Below, in pieces: positions 24,076 to 32,535 of a stretch of DNA of 64,000 bases (positions within the stretch are counted from its first letter, which is position 1; each line of letters begins with the position of its first letter). The stretch covers positions 2,108,001 through 2,172,000 of the forward strand of contig OZ245030.1 of assembly GCA_965223985.1 (NCBI GenBank). The letters are read 5' to 3'. The notes under the pieces were generated by a model that saw only the letters and a list, made by a program, of their open reading frames with translations, searched no databases and was not told the origin of the DNA. A program made the position numbers and the translations under genes. The stretch is from JAPPKS01 sp963667895 (GTDB taxonomy: Bacteria > Poribacteria > WGA-4E > PCPOR2b).

Positions 24076-24876
24076 CTATCCCCAGCGGTGCTCTGGCGGG
24101 TCAAATAAAAACCCGTGGAACAGTTTGCGACGCTCCGGAGACAAGCGGTCGTAAAAGTTCTTGTTGTAGCCCCAGTGTTCTGGAGAGGCAATCATCCAGG
24201 GGTGCTCATAGGCGTAGTATAGCATGATTCGCGCTCCATCGTCCTGCGTCCATGGACCCGCGGAATGCCAAAGCGCGTTATGGAACAGGATTGCACTCCC
24301 GGCTGGCGCACAGATTTGTACTGCGCCCGGAAACAGATCCCTTCGTTGAAGCGACGCTGAATCGGGCTGATGCAGCGCTTTGTGGCTGCCGGGGACAACA
24401 CATAGGTTGCCGCGCCCCGCCTCAGTCATGTTGGTCAGATAGTATCCGATTTTTAGCTGTAGCAGGGGAATTGGGGTGCCCAGCTTGCGGTACCCATTGT
24501 CCCGACCATCTCTATGCCAGCCCATCCCGCGTTCCTTCGCGCCATACTCAACGATTGCGTCGGAGGCGTGATGATGCGGATGTTCATTGAGCAGCCTCGT
24601 GACGTAGGGAATAATCGCCGGATAATCGAGCAGTTCCAGAAAAAGAGGGTCGTCGTCCAGAATGTAGAAGATGCGTGTGTTATCACCTTGGATATCAGTC
24701 ATCCCTGTGTGCGGGATTTCGCGTTCCTGAAGCGCCCGCCTCCGCGCAACCGCACGATGAAGGGTTTCCAGGAGCTGCGCGACAAGGTCTTCCCGCAGCA
24801 AACCTGCCAAAACAAGGTAGCCGTTGTTATCGAAGAAGAAACGTTCTGCTTGCGTGGGTTCGGTTTCGTTCGTCAT
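24076..24876 (-). CDS. Phytanoyl-CoA dioxygenase (PhyH) family Fe(II)/2-oxoglutarate enzyme
   Basis: The 266-residue protein has a double-stranded beta-helix core. Metal ligands are the H-x-D of GWHRDGRD near 147 and the distal His in HNALWHSAGPW; the 2-oxoglutarate-binding Arg is probably in ARIMLYYAY. It starts with ERFFFDNNGYLVLAGLL, typical of PhyH. It probably hydroxylates an unknown small molecule. The ATG at 24876 was chosen because homology-like sequence begins there; the frame extends to 24996. Confidence 0.9.
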   Translation of the reverse strand: MTNETEPTQAERFFFDNNGYLVLAGLLREDLVAQLLETLHRAVARRRALQEREIPHTGMTDIQGDNTRIFYILDDDPLFLELLDYPAIIPYVTRLLNEHPHHHASDAIVEYGAKERGMGWHRDGRDNGYRKLGTPIPLLQLKIGYYLTNMTEAGRGNLCVVPGSHKALHQPDSASLQRRDLFPGAVQICAPAGSAILFHNALWHSAGPWTQDDGARIMLYYAYEHPWMIASPEHWGYNKNFYDRLSPERRKLFHGFLFDPPEHRWG

Positions 24877-25010
24877 GCTTCGTCGGAGTCCGGTATCATG
24901 TCCACCAAAGGACAATATCAAGCGAATCGGTTTCTGTACGCTAAAGATTGAGGGAGCCCTTTCGCAACCGAAGGTTGCGGCGATAGTCCCATTCAAAATT
25001 TAAGGTGATG

Positions 25011-25403
25011 TTACCCCTTTTCCTCTGATAAGATAGCCGATTCAAGATTACTGAGAAACTCTATTGCCTCGCCCGTTGAGGGTTTTGTGTTCTGGAACTT
25101 CTTTTGGTACGCTTTCAGAGCCCGATAGAGACGGATGAGATTGGTTCGGCGATCCGTGTTTGCCGTGCGCACACTCTGAAACTGCGAACGAACCTCTGTC
25201 TCCGAGACCCCATCCGGACGATTCTTTAGCAAATGCTCCTCGACCCTGTTCAGTGCGCGTTCCGCCATCCAGTATCGTGCACCTTCAACGCCGCCGAATT
25301 GCATGTAGACGAAAATTCCTGTAGCTACAATAATCAGCGCAACAACCAGCAAGAAGCTTAGCACCCGCCGGTAACAACCTTTTAGCCTATCCGTCCGCGC
25401 CAT
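25011..25403 (-). CDS. Small membrane-anchored helical protein, unknown
   Basis: The 130-residue product has one N-terminal membrane helix (RVLSFLLVVALIIVATGIFVYM). A charged, probably extracytoplasmic helical region follows (RVEEHLLKNRPDG, RLYRALKAYQKKFQNTKPS). It begins 3 nt after the amidohydrolase stop, so it is the last gene of the VOC-queE-amidohydrolase run. The family is not recognised. Confidence 0.65.
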   Translation of the reverse strand: MARTDRLKGCYRRVLSFLLVVALIIVATGIFVYMQFGGVEGARYWMAERALNRVEEHLLKNRPDGVSETEVRSQFQSVRTANTDRRTNLIRLYRALKAYQKKFQNTKPSTGEAIEFLSNLESAILSEEKG

Positions 25404-25406
25404 ACG

Positions 25407-26522
25407 CTACAACTCTCCGTCTCGAATCGTTAAGTAGGGTTGCAGTTTCTGGTCTCCGACGAACACCGTACCGTGTGTGTCACGAAACTCAAATTCGCCG
25501 GAAATGCAATCGAAAACAGCAGCATCGGCGACCGTTCCAATTTTGAGATGTCCGAGTTCAGCCTCACGCCGAATCGTCTTTGCCGCAGCGATGGTTGATT
25601 TCTCAAGCACCTCTTCAAGAGAAAGCCCAAGATGCAGAAATTTGGACAATGTCGTTGGTAGATCGTAAACGGGTCCGTTGATATTCCCTGTATGCAAGTC
25701 CGTGCTGATTACATCGGAGATAAATCCTTGTTCCATGGCGCGTTGTGCGACTTCGTAGCAAAAACTCCCCATGCCGTGTCCCACATCGAAGATAACGCCA
25801 TCGTCTCGTGCAGACCACGCCTCCGGAATGACGCGCCCTTTGTCATCAATAATACTATCGCCGCGTCCTTGAAAACAGTGGGTAATCACATCGCCGGGAC
25901 GCATCAGTTTCAACACATCCGGCAGCGGAACGCCGGCGCCCATGTGGCACATTACGGGTACACCTGCTAGCGCCGCCGCTTTAATCGCCAACTTTAACGG
26001 TTCGACACCGTTATCGCCGACTTGCTCTACCCCCTGACGTACTTTAACACCGATTGTGATGTCCGGGTTTCGCATCAGCGTCTCAGCAACCTCGCCGGGG
26101 TCTGCATATTCGAGTTCGTGCATCTCGCCAACCGGACCGTAAACCAAGCCGATGCCAGAGATGTGGATATAGGTCAAGATGCGGGTTCGAGCGGGTTGCG
26201 CAATGTATTCACGAAAGCCGGGGAACGTCGCCCAGCTTGGGCTGCCGGCATCAACAATCGTCGTAACGCCCGTTGTCGTACAAACCGGATCGGCTTTGAT
26301 TCCCCATGTTGTCACACCCGCGTAGACGTGGGCGTGGATATCCACCAAGCCGGGTGTAACGTATTTACCAGCAACGAAAACCGTCTGCTTCGCCTGATTC
26401 GCTGGAATTTCACGTTCAATCGCGGCAATTTTCCCTTCGGCGATTCCAACGTCTCGCTGATCGTGTAGTTGCTGGGCGGGATCGATAACGGTTCCGCCCT
26501 TAAGCAGTATGTCGTATTTCAT
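25407..26522 (-). CDS. Amidohydrolase/deacetylase family metallohydrolase
   Basis: The 371-residue TIM-barrel hydrolase starts MKYDILLKGGTVIDPAQQ. It has the metal motif VDIHAHVY (about 58-65), a possible bridging Lys in GVKVRQGVEQVG near 165, His in MCHMG and ITHCFQG, and Asp in STDLHTGN. This pattern fits the dihydroorotase-like 'amidohydrolase/deacetylase' group. Substrates are usually cyclic amides or N-acyl compounds, unknown here. The ATG at 26522 has GGGAGA about 8 nt upstream, favoured over the 11-codon-longer frame. Confidence 0.87.
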   Translation of the reverse strand: MKYDILLKGGTVIDPAQQLHDQRDVGIAEGKIAAIEREIPANQAKQTVFVAGKYVTPGLVDIHAHVYAGVTTWGIKADPVCTTTGVTTIVDAGSPSWATFPGFREYIAQPARTRILTYIHISGIGLVYGPVGEMHELEYADPGEVAETLMRNPDITIGVKVRQGVEQVGDNGVEPLKLAIKAAALAGVPVMCHMGAGVPLPDVLKLMRPGDVITHCFQGRGDSIIDDKGRVIPEAWSARDDGVIFDVGHGMGSFCYEVAQRAMEQGFISDVISTDLHTGNINGPVYDLPTTLSKFLHLGLSLEEVLEKSTIAAAKTIRREAELGHLKIGTVADAAVFDCISGEFEFRDTHGTVFVGDQKLQPYLTIRDGEL

Positions 26523-26551
26523 CTCGCTTGTCTCCCTTGCCCGTCGCGCTT

Positions 26552-27232
26552 TCACACTCCCCGCCGGTTTCCCCAGATATCAACGTGAACCCTCGGCGAA
26601 TAGCGATATCCGTATTCCTTGCAGACCTCCACGAGCCATTCCTGTTTGGGTTGCAATTCTTCGGGAGTCGTGCCTTGGGGCATCAGCATAATGGTTTCGG
26701 CTGGGATGCCAATTTCCGTTTGCAAGGCTCGGATTTCTTCGAGATCTTCGGGCTGATCGACGACAAATTTGACCTGACATTCGTATTGATCTAGGAACTT
26801 TCGGATGACATCAGGACAGATGCGTCCCCGCTCATGCCTCCGAAAGTAGCGGTCGTCCGGATTCGGATTGGAGTTCCGCAGTTTGGGGCTCATCGAAATC
26901 AGGTGTGCCGACACAGGCGCAAAGACGGTGGCGTTGGTTTCGATGGTGATATGATGCCCCTGCCTGTCGAGCATTTGACACAATTCCATTAACGCCTTGG
27001 CTTGGATAAATGGCTCGCCGCCTGTGATAACAATATGCTTGCAACCGTATTGGGTAATTGCCTTGACCGCTTCGGGAATGGATATGTCCTTGTTCTCCGG
27101 GTTCCACGATGTATAGGGCGTATCGCACCAGACACACCTAAGATTACAATAGCTCGTCCGGAAAAATACAGACGGCGCCCCAATGAGTTTGCCCTCGCCT
27201 TGAATTGTATAGAAAAGCTCACTGAATTTCAC
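26552..27232 (-). CDS. queE: 7-carboxy-7-deazaguanine synthase
   Basis: This radical SAM enzyme makes 7-carboxy-7-deazaguanine from 6-carboxytetrahydropterin in the queuosine/7-deazaguanine pathway. The 226-residue form begins VKFSELFYTIQGEG, the usual QueE start, followed by CNLRCVWC (C-x3-C-x2-C, FeS cluster ligands). GGEPFIQ (SAM-contacting) and ETNAT follow. The GTG at 27232 has AGGGAT upstream; an extra 15 codons to a TTG at 27277 would be unusual for the family. The other queuosine genes are not in the window. Confidence 0.9.
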   Translation of the reverse strand: MKFSELFYTIQGEGKLIGAPSVFFRTSYCNLRCVWCDTPYTSWNPENKDISIPEAVKAITQYGCKHIVITGGEPFIQAKALMELCQMLDRQGHHITIETNATVFAPVSAHLISMSPKLRNSNPNPDDRYFRRHERGRICPDVIRKFLDQYECQVKFVVDQPEDLEEIRALQTEIGIPAETIMLMPQGTTPEELQPKQEWLVEVCKEYGYRYSPRVHVDIWGNRRGV

Positions 27233-27280
27233 ATCTGATCCCTGTCTCGGACGGAACTTCACGATGAGGAGCGGCAAACC

Positions 27281-27664
27281 TTAGGAACGCTGAAGAAGTT
27301 CGATCTGCACGCCATCAGGACCCTTAATGAAGGCAATTGTGAAAGACGGGTTGACGACTATTGGATCGCCCTCAAACTCAGCGCCCCGAGTTTTCAACTC
27401 TTCAACAGCAGCATTCATGTCCTCAACGGCATACGCGACCTGGTAGACACCCCACCGCAGTTTTCCGCTGTTCGGTTCAACTTCCTCCCCTGCCAGTTTG
27501 GGGGAGAAGAATAGTCTCTGTCCACCAACTTCAACCTGAACAATCGGTCGACCTTTGACTTCGACGCGGGCGATAATCGTGCCGCCAAGCACCTTGACAT
27601 AATAGTCAACGGTCGATTCGAGGTCATTACAACGCAAGTGGACGTGATCGAATGTATATGACAT
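27281..27664 (-). CDS. VOC-family (glyoxalase/bleomycin-resistance fold) protein
   Basis: The 127-residue protein has the paired beta-alpha-beta-beta-beta modules of vicinal-oxygen-chelate enzymes. It opens FDHVHLRCNDLESTVDYYVKVLG and contains VYQVAYAVEDMNAAVEELK and a C-terminal GPDGVQIELLQR. Metal ligands His (HVHL) and Glu (QIELL) are present. The substrate is unknown. AAGGAG precedes the ATG at 27664. It is the first gene of the leftward group under the 27756-27784 promoter. Confidence 0.88.
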   Translation of the reverse strand: MSYTFDHVHLRCNDLESTVDYYVKVLGGTIIARVEVKGRPIVQVEVGGQRLFFSPKLAGEEVEPNSGKLRWGVYQVAYAVEDMNAAVEELKTRGAEFEGDPIVVNPSFTIAFIKGPDGVQIELLQRS

Positions 27665-27755
27665 TGTGATTCTCCTTATAAAAATAATAGTGATAAAGCC
27701 CCAACCACCATTAACCGATCTAAAAACTACGGACTTCGGCATTATACTATTGTTT

Positions 27756-27784
27756 ATTATAGACCAAGAGCAGGCGGATGTAAA
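27756..27784 (-). promoter_or_regulatory. Promoter of the VOC-queE-amidohydrolase group
   Basis: Minus strand TTTACA (27784-27779), 17 nt, TATAAT (27761-27756), about 90 nt ahead of the VOC start. It lies back to back with the riboswitch promoter. Confidence 0.55.
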
Positions 27785-27840
27785 TGGAATTCGCCCTTCC
27801 AACGTTACGTGAAATATCCATCACTCAAATTCATTTTTTC

Positions 27841-27869
27841 TTGACAAGCCGACAATAATCTGTTATTAT
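27841..27869 (+). promoter_or_regulatory. Sigma-70 promoter of the riboswitch transcript
   Basis: TTGACA (27841-27846), 17 nt, TATTAT (27864-27869). The start should fall near 27876, about 50 nt before the cobalamin aptamer. Confidence 0.75.
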
Positions 27870-27924
27870 TGGCTTTGTTGAGTTGTATGTGAAGAAACAA
27901 CCTAAAACTGCATATTTTTTTCGA

Positions 27925-28100
27925 TTCAGGTGCCAGCAATCGTCTACGATTGCGGAGAATAGGGAAGTGCGGTGAAAATCCGCCACGGCCCCGCCACTGT
28001 GAACGACGAATAATCGTGTCCATAACGCCACTGTCCCAGTGCGTTGAGATGGGAAGGCGGACACGGGTTGTCGCGAGTCAGGAGACCTACCTGAAGCGAG
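27925..28100 (+). promoter_or_regulatory. Cobalamin (B12) riboswitch aptamer
   Basis: The class signatures occur in order: AGGTGCC, AATAGGGAAGTGCGGTGAAA, ATCCGCCACGGCCCCGCCACTGT, a variable domain with GCCACTGTCCCAGTGCG, ATGGGAAGGCGG, and the B12 box GAGTCAGGAGACCTACCTGA at 28075-28094. In this class adenosylcobalamin or related corrinoids bind the aptamer and usually switch expression off. The terminator at 28187-28219 before the coding region suggests transcription attenuation. The regulated gene is the secreted beta-propeller protein at 28309, not a recognised B12-synthesis enzyme or TonB receptor. Confidence 0.95.
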
Positions 28101-28186
28101 TTTCACGCAGAGTTTTCGCGGGAAGGCTGTGAACCACAGACTGTGCTCCTGTTGCCGAAGCGGCGGCGTAGGAATAACGAACTGTA

Positions 28187-28219
28187 CCCCAGTTTTCTAT
28201 ATGAAAGCTGGGGTTTTTT
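28187..28219 (+). terminator. Intrinsic terminator of the B12 riboswitch expression platform
   Basis: CCCCAGTTTTC pairs with GAAAGCTGGGG (one G-U) around a 5-nt loop, followed by six T. It sits between the aptamer and the ribosome-binding site of the propeller gene. Confidence 0.88.
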
Positions 28220-28308
28220 GTTTCTGGGGTTTGAAAACGCAGTTTTCGTCAGCAGTCCTTCCTCACGCCAAACGGTGTTTTACATATAAAGAAAGGACAG
28301 TCAAATCT

Positions 28309-30054
28309 ATGAAGAACAGACTCCAAAATGCGTTAATATTCGTCGCCACAGCATTGATGTTTGTTGCAGTTGCGACTTCAGCCTCAACTGAGGTTCAAAA
28401 TTTGGCGGTTGTCGTTAACGCCTCAGCAAACCCAGAACTTGGAATTTCAACATCCCTTTCCATTATCAACCTCGATGAGCCGGATATCAAACAAGCTGTC
28501 GAAAATGAAATTATTCCGCTCGGATTGGTTCCAAGCGATGTTGAGATTCAAGACGATTTGGCATATGTCGTCAACACGTTCAGCGATAACGTGCAGATTG
28601 TTGATTTGAGAAATAGAGTCAGCCTGGGAACAATACCGATGGGGACCGGCTCGTTGCCACAAAAAATTGCATTCGTCAGCGGTTCCAAAGCGTACGTCGC
28701 GTGTAATGGAACGAATGACATAAGGGTAGTGGATGTAAAGGGGCGAAGCGTTATTAACACCATCCCCGGCGGCTTGAAACCCGCTGGGATAACGATAATT
28801 AATGACAAGGCTTATGTGACGAACTCGGCGTTTGTTGTGGATGCAATCTCTTTTCAGGTCACTTACGAGGATAGCAGTGTTACAGTGATTGATACACGGA
28901 CAGATACAGTCTTAAGGACGATTGATGTCCCGACGAACGCAACAAGTATTACAAACGATGGCGAGTCTAAAGTGCTCGTGATCTCGCAAGGTGATTACGG
29001 TGCTATCTTGGGCAATCTTGTAATTATTGACGCAAATCGTGATGAAGTTGAAAAAGTCGTTGAGCTTAAAGCGACACCAGCCTCCTCGCTAGTCATAAAC
29101 AGTATGAAACACGTCTTTTTCAACAGCGGGGACGGTTTCTTCACAAATTTAGGTTTGATGGTTTACGACCTCGTGAGAGAAAAATGGATTCGCGATCGAA
29201 ACGATGCGCTTGCTGATTTCGCTGGAGGTACAGGGTTAGCGGTCGATTCGAATGACAACATATATGTCGCTGTCCCGGATTGGACCGGCGCAAGACTGGA
29301 TGAGTTGCGTGTCATGGCACCAGATGAAACCCTTGACAGAACATATCGTGTTGGACCTGGTGCTTCAATCGTTTCAATCGCACAAATTCAACCGGTTGAG
29401 GCACCGCCTGTTGATGTGAACAAAGATGGCGTTGTTGACGTTACTGATTTGGTTCTCGTCGCTACCAATTTCGGCGAAACAGGGGTTGGAATCTCAGGTG
29501 ATGTCAATGCGGATGGCGTAATCGATATCTTTGATTTGGTTCTCGTCGCCAAGCGTTTCGGAGAAGACGTTGCCGCTGCGCCCTTGAACCGACAATCAAT
29601 AATTGATAATCGTCGATTGTCAATCGTCAACGCCAGGCTTAATAACACACGTATTCAACAGGCGATTTCTGAGTTGGAATCGTATCCGAATCAATCACCC
29701 ATCATCCGGCTTGTCACAGATTATTTGCAAGCGTATCTTACAGCGACTCTTCCAACTGTGTTAGTAACAAAGTTACTTGCAAACTTCCCGAATCCGTTCA
29801 ACCCGGAGACATGGATTCCATATCACCTCGCCCACGACGCCGATGTTGCGTTCACCATCTATGACGCAAAAGGCGCAGTAGTGCGTGAATTAAATATCGG
29901 ACATCAGCCTGCAGGACTTTACACCGACCAAGCGAAGGCAGCGTATTGGGACGGACGATCGGAGACAGGAGAACTGGTCTCAAGCGGCGTCTATTTCTAT
30001 CGATTTCAGGCGGGGGATTATGTCGCGTTCCGGCGGATGGCGATAGTCAAGTAG
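28309..30054 (+). CDS. Secreted beta-propeller protein with two dockerin repeats and a FlgD-like C-terminus
   Basis: The 581-residue protein has a signal peptide (1-27, ALIFVATALMFVAVATSAS). YncE/YVTN-type propeller blades run from about 30 to 350 (IQDDLAYVVNTFSDNVQIVD, KAYVACNGTNDIRVVD). Dockerin-like calcium loops lie at about 369 (DVNKDGVVDVTDLVLVA) and 398 (DVNADGVIDIFDLVLVA). A FlgD/T9SS-like ending with NFPNPFNPETWIPYHL spans about 492-581. AAAGGA precedes the ATG; longer upstream reading would run through the terminator. Its position under a B12 riboswitch suggests a role in corrinoid capture similar in principle to BtuG, a propeller of Bacteroides. That role is inferred. Confidence 0.88.
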   Translation: MKNRLQNALIFVATALMFVAVATSASTEVQNLAVVVNASANPELGISTSLSIINLDEPDIKQAVENEIIPLGLVPSDVEIQDDLAYVVNTFSDNVQIVDLRNRVSLGTIPMGTGSLPQKIAFVSGSKAYVACNGTNDIRVVDVKGRSVINTIPGGLKPAGITIINDKAYVTNSAFVVDAISFQVTYEDSSVTVIDTRTDTVLRTIDVPTNATSITNDGESKVLVISQGDYGAILGNLVIIDANRDEVEKVVELKATPASSLVINSMKHVFFNSGDGFFTNLGLMVYDLVREKWIRDRNDALADFAGGTGLAVDSNDNIYVAVPDWTGARLDELRVMAPDETLDRTYRVGPGASIVSIAQIQPVEAPPVDVNKDGVVDVTDLVLVATNFGETGVGISGDVNADGVIDIFDLVLVAKRFGEDVAAAPLNRQSIIDNRRLSIVNARLNNTRIQQAISELESYPNQSPIIRLVTDYLQAYLTATLPTVLVTKLLANFPNPFNPETWIPYHLAHDADVAFTIYDAKGAVVRELNIGHQPAGLYTDQAKAAYWDGRSETGELVSSGVYFYRFQAGDYVAFRRMAIVK

Positions 30055-30157
30055 CACATCGCGAGCGGCTTGGACTGAGATAATCAGGTTTTATGCGTTC
30101 CCTCTTGAGACTTTCAATGCTTCAACTTTAGAGTATTCAATATGAAGGAGAAAATTA

Positions 30158-31207
30158 ATGAGACAATTATTGAAGGTTGCTGTTTATACTGCAATCGTAT
30201 GTTTGTCGATTCCATCTATCGCACTTGCCCAAACTGTCGTATCTTTTAATCCGCCCGTGATGGAATCACCCGACGTCGCACAGCAATTTACAATTGACAT
30301 TCACATCTCAGATGCAACAGATGTCTTTGGATATCAAATCGCTATTACGTTCGACCCAACTGCGCTCTCTTATGTCAGCGTCCAAAATGGCGAGTTCCTA
30401 GCAGGATCGATTGGGCCACCAATACTCCCGCCAAATGTCGAAGATGGCGAAATCAAGTTCGGTGCCACCCTCTTAGGCGCAGTGCCCGGGGTCAATGGAG
30501 ACGGAACACTGGCAACAGTTACGTTTGAGGCCGTCGCTGTGAAAACATCTACACTCGGTCTGGATGTTAAGATTATAGATTCAAACGATCAGCGGTTGGA
30601 CTTGGTAACCCAGTCCGGCACGATTACGGGTGCACCGCTCGAACATGTAAGAACCGAGCCAGAAGGTGATGTGCTGTCGTTTGAAGCAACGATTTCGAGC
30701 GCAAACGCTTCAGCGAAAGGCTTTATCGCGCTCTGGGAAGGAGAGCTGGAGATACAGGCGGGTATGTCCCTTGAATATCAGGTGATGTTCTCAGGGATTA
30801 GCGTCCATACAGAGGGCGGTGTTTACGTCCACACTACCGATGGCAGTATTGTTGGTCTCATCAATGACGACGCTGGAACAGATTGGAAACACCGCAAGGT
30901 CTCACTTGATGATATAGCTGGGAGTCAGATCGTTGCCATTACGGCAGGCACGGATAACGGAGACAATCGGGATAACCTAGCGGGCCTATTTGGAATGATG
31001 ATTGACAATGTGCAGATAACTAGTGAAGCGGGTATTATAACCAAGGTATGGGTTGACGAGAATTCGATTGGCGGAGCGCAGGAGGTTACAGCGCCGTTTG
31101 GCGATTCGACAGGTGTTGAGGATATGAAGGCATTTATATCTGCAGTTTCTGTTGAACCCCAATCGAAGATGTTAACAAGTTGGGGGCATCTCAAAGCGAC
31201 GCGGTGA
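30158..31207 (+). CDS. Secreted cohesin-domain protein with C-terminal W-K motif
   Basis: The 349-residue protein has a signal peptide (1-24). A cohesin-like domain spans about 27-155 (QFTIDIHISDATDVFGYQIAI is close to the usual start, with FDPTALSYVSVQNGEFL and GTLATVTFEAVA). A second beta-rich domain runs from 160 to 320. It ends SVEPQSKMLTSWGHLKATR, a tail shared with five other secreted proteins here. Cohesins bind dockerins, and the gene just upstream encodes two dockerin repeats, so the pair may form a surface complex. AAGGAG lies upstream. It probably shares the B12-controlled transcript; no terminator lies between them. Confidence 0.85.
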   Translation: MRQLLKVAVYTAIVCLSIPSIALAQTVVSFNPPVMESPDVAQQFTIDIHISDATDVFGYQIAITFDPTALSYVSVQNGEFLAGSIGPPILPPNVEDGEIKFGATLLGAVPGVNGDGTLATVTFEAVAVKTSTLGLDVKIIDSNDQRLDLVTQSGTITGAPLEHVRTEPEGDVLSFEATISSANASAKGFIALWEGELEIQAGMSLEYQVMFSGISVHTEGGVYVHTTDGSIVGLINDDAGTDWKHRKVSLDDIAGSQIVAITAGTDNGDNRDNLAGLFGMMIDNVQITSEAGIITKVWVDENSIGGAQEVTAPFGDSTGVEDMKAFISAVSVEPQSKMLTSWGHLKATR

Positions 31208-31231
31208 GTAAACTTGTCGAACCTTATCCAA

Positions 31232-31262
31232 AGCCCTGTATCAGCAGATGCAGGGCTTTTTT
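31232..31262 (+). terminator. Intrinsic terminator after the cohesin gene
   Basis: AGCCCTG pairs with CAGGGCT and is followed by six T. It ends the propeller-cohesin transcript. Confidence 0.85.
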
Positions 31263-31399
31263 ATCGTTTCGGAAACCCCTTGCAAATTTGGATTGGCTGA
31301 TTTACAATAATGCACGTCCTGACTATTCCTTACCCCACTCTTTGGTGTAACAATCTATACCTTCGCGGATGAGTGGGAATTTGTGACGAGACAAATGGT

Positions 31400-31428
31400 T
31401 TGGCATTCAACGGAGCGTGTGGTAAAAT
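31400..31428 (+). promoter_or_regulatory. Promoter for the DUF1932 dehydrogenase gene
   Basis: TTGGCA (31400-31405), 17 nt, TAAAAT (31423-31428), about 110 nt ahead of the TTG start at 31538. Confidence 0.55.
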
Positions 31429-31537
31429 GTCAATGGAGATTTCTTGATTGAAACTAGGATCGGCAATCAAGCAATGTCGAACCGCTCTAGCACAGCGTAA
31501 GGTGAGATTCTGAGTTGTATAGGAGGAGGTAACAAAA

Positions 31538-32431
31538 TTGCCAGAACAATTGAGGCTAGGAGTGTTGGGATTCGGTACTGCGAGCTACGAAATAACTAAG
31601 GGACTTCATTCTGAGGGGTTGACGGAGATTCACGTATGGAAACGCGAGCCGTGGAGCGATGAAGTGCAGGTGCGAGCGAAGGCCGCAGGTGTCATCCTGT
31701 GCCGCGAGGCAAGCGAGGTTACCACAGCATCAAACATCATCATGTCTCTAGTTGCACCGACAGCTGCCCCCGAGGTGGCTCGGCAGGCATCTTCCGAAAT
31801 CGCTGGCAAGTTTTATCTCGATCTGAACGCAGCTTCGCTCAAATCCAAGGAGGCGGCAGCGGCGGTCATACAAGCAGCCGGTGGGCGATTTATTGACGGC
31901 GCAATTATGGGGCCCCTGAAAAGACAACGCCACCAAGTCAGCACCGTAGTCTCCGGGGAGGGTGCCGCACAACTCGCAGTCACACTACAGGGATGGGGGA
32001 TGGACGTGCGAGCTATCGGGACCAAAGTCGGACTTGCTTCAACTGTCAAAATGATTCGAAGCGTCTACACCAAGGGCCTGGAGGCAATCGTCGTGGAGTT
32101 TATGGTCGCCGCGCATCGTTACGGCGCAACCGAACAGGTGTTTGACTCACTAGAGGAGATTCTCGAGTTGGGGCCGTTCTTGCTCCCGTTCCGGCAGATG
32201 GTGTCTGAGCTCGTTCTCGAACAGGTAGAGCACGCTGCGCGGAGAGCTACGGAAATGGAACAGGTGGTTCACACTATGGAGGAACTCGGCGTTGAACCGT
32301 TGATGGCGCGCGGCACCCTACAGCGTCTCCGGTGGGTAGCTGATGAAATCAAGCTGAGTGAACGCTTTGAAGGTCGGACACCGTCCAGTTACGGAGAAGT
32401 GCTAGACGTCATTGAATCCGCCGGGAAATAA
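31538..32431 (+). CDS. NAD(P)-dependent dehydrogenase of the 6PGDH-like/DUF1932 type
   Basis: The 297-residue protein starts with a Rossmann fold (LGVLGFGTASYEITKGL, G-x-G-x-x-[AS]). It carries FYLDLNAASL and FIDGAIMGP, the usual 3-hydroxyacid dehydrogenase landmarks. Its helical C-terminal half (STVKMIRSVYTKGLEAIVVE) matches DUF1932-type phosphogluconate dehydrogenase-like proteins and contains the probable catalytic Lys. The TTG start is supported by AGGAGGAG. The substrate is probably a small hydroxyacid. The nearby isomerase gene (104 nt downstream) suggests a shared sugar or polyol pathway. Confidence 0.87.
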   Translation: MPEQLRLGVLGFGTASYEITKGLHSEGLTEIHVWKREPWSDEVQVRAKAAGVILCREASEVTTASNIIMSLVAPTAAPEVARQASSEIAGKFYLDLNAASLKSKEAAAAVIQAAGGRFIDGAIMGPLKRQRHQVSTVVSGEGAAQLAVTLQGWGMDVRAIGTKVGLASTVKMIRSVYTKGLEAIVVEFMVAAHRYGATEQVFDSLEEILELGPFLLPFRQMVSELVLEQVEHAARRATEMEQVVHTMEELGVEPLMARGTLQRLRWVADEIKLSERFEGRTPSSYGEVLDVIESAGK

Positions 32432-32535
32432 GTGAGTTTGAATATGAGACAAGCCCTGTTGTCCCAAGGCAGGAAGACACGGCGCGTTTGTCCGCAAAAG
32501 CATTCATACCAAGCCTCTGAGAAAGGAGCATCCAA

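Noticed and set aside
28129..28308. Upstream extension of the propeller protein
   Set aside because: It would be translated through the riboswitch terminator; the ATG at 28309 with AAAGGA and a signal peptide is the better start.
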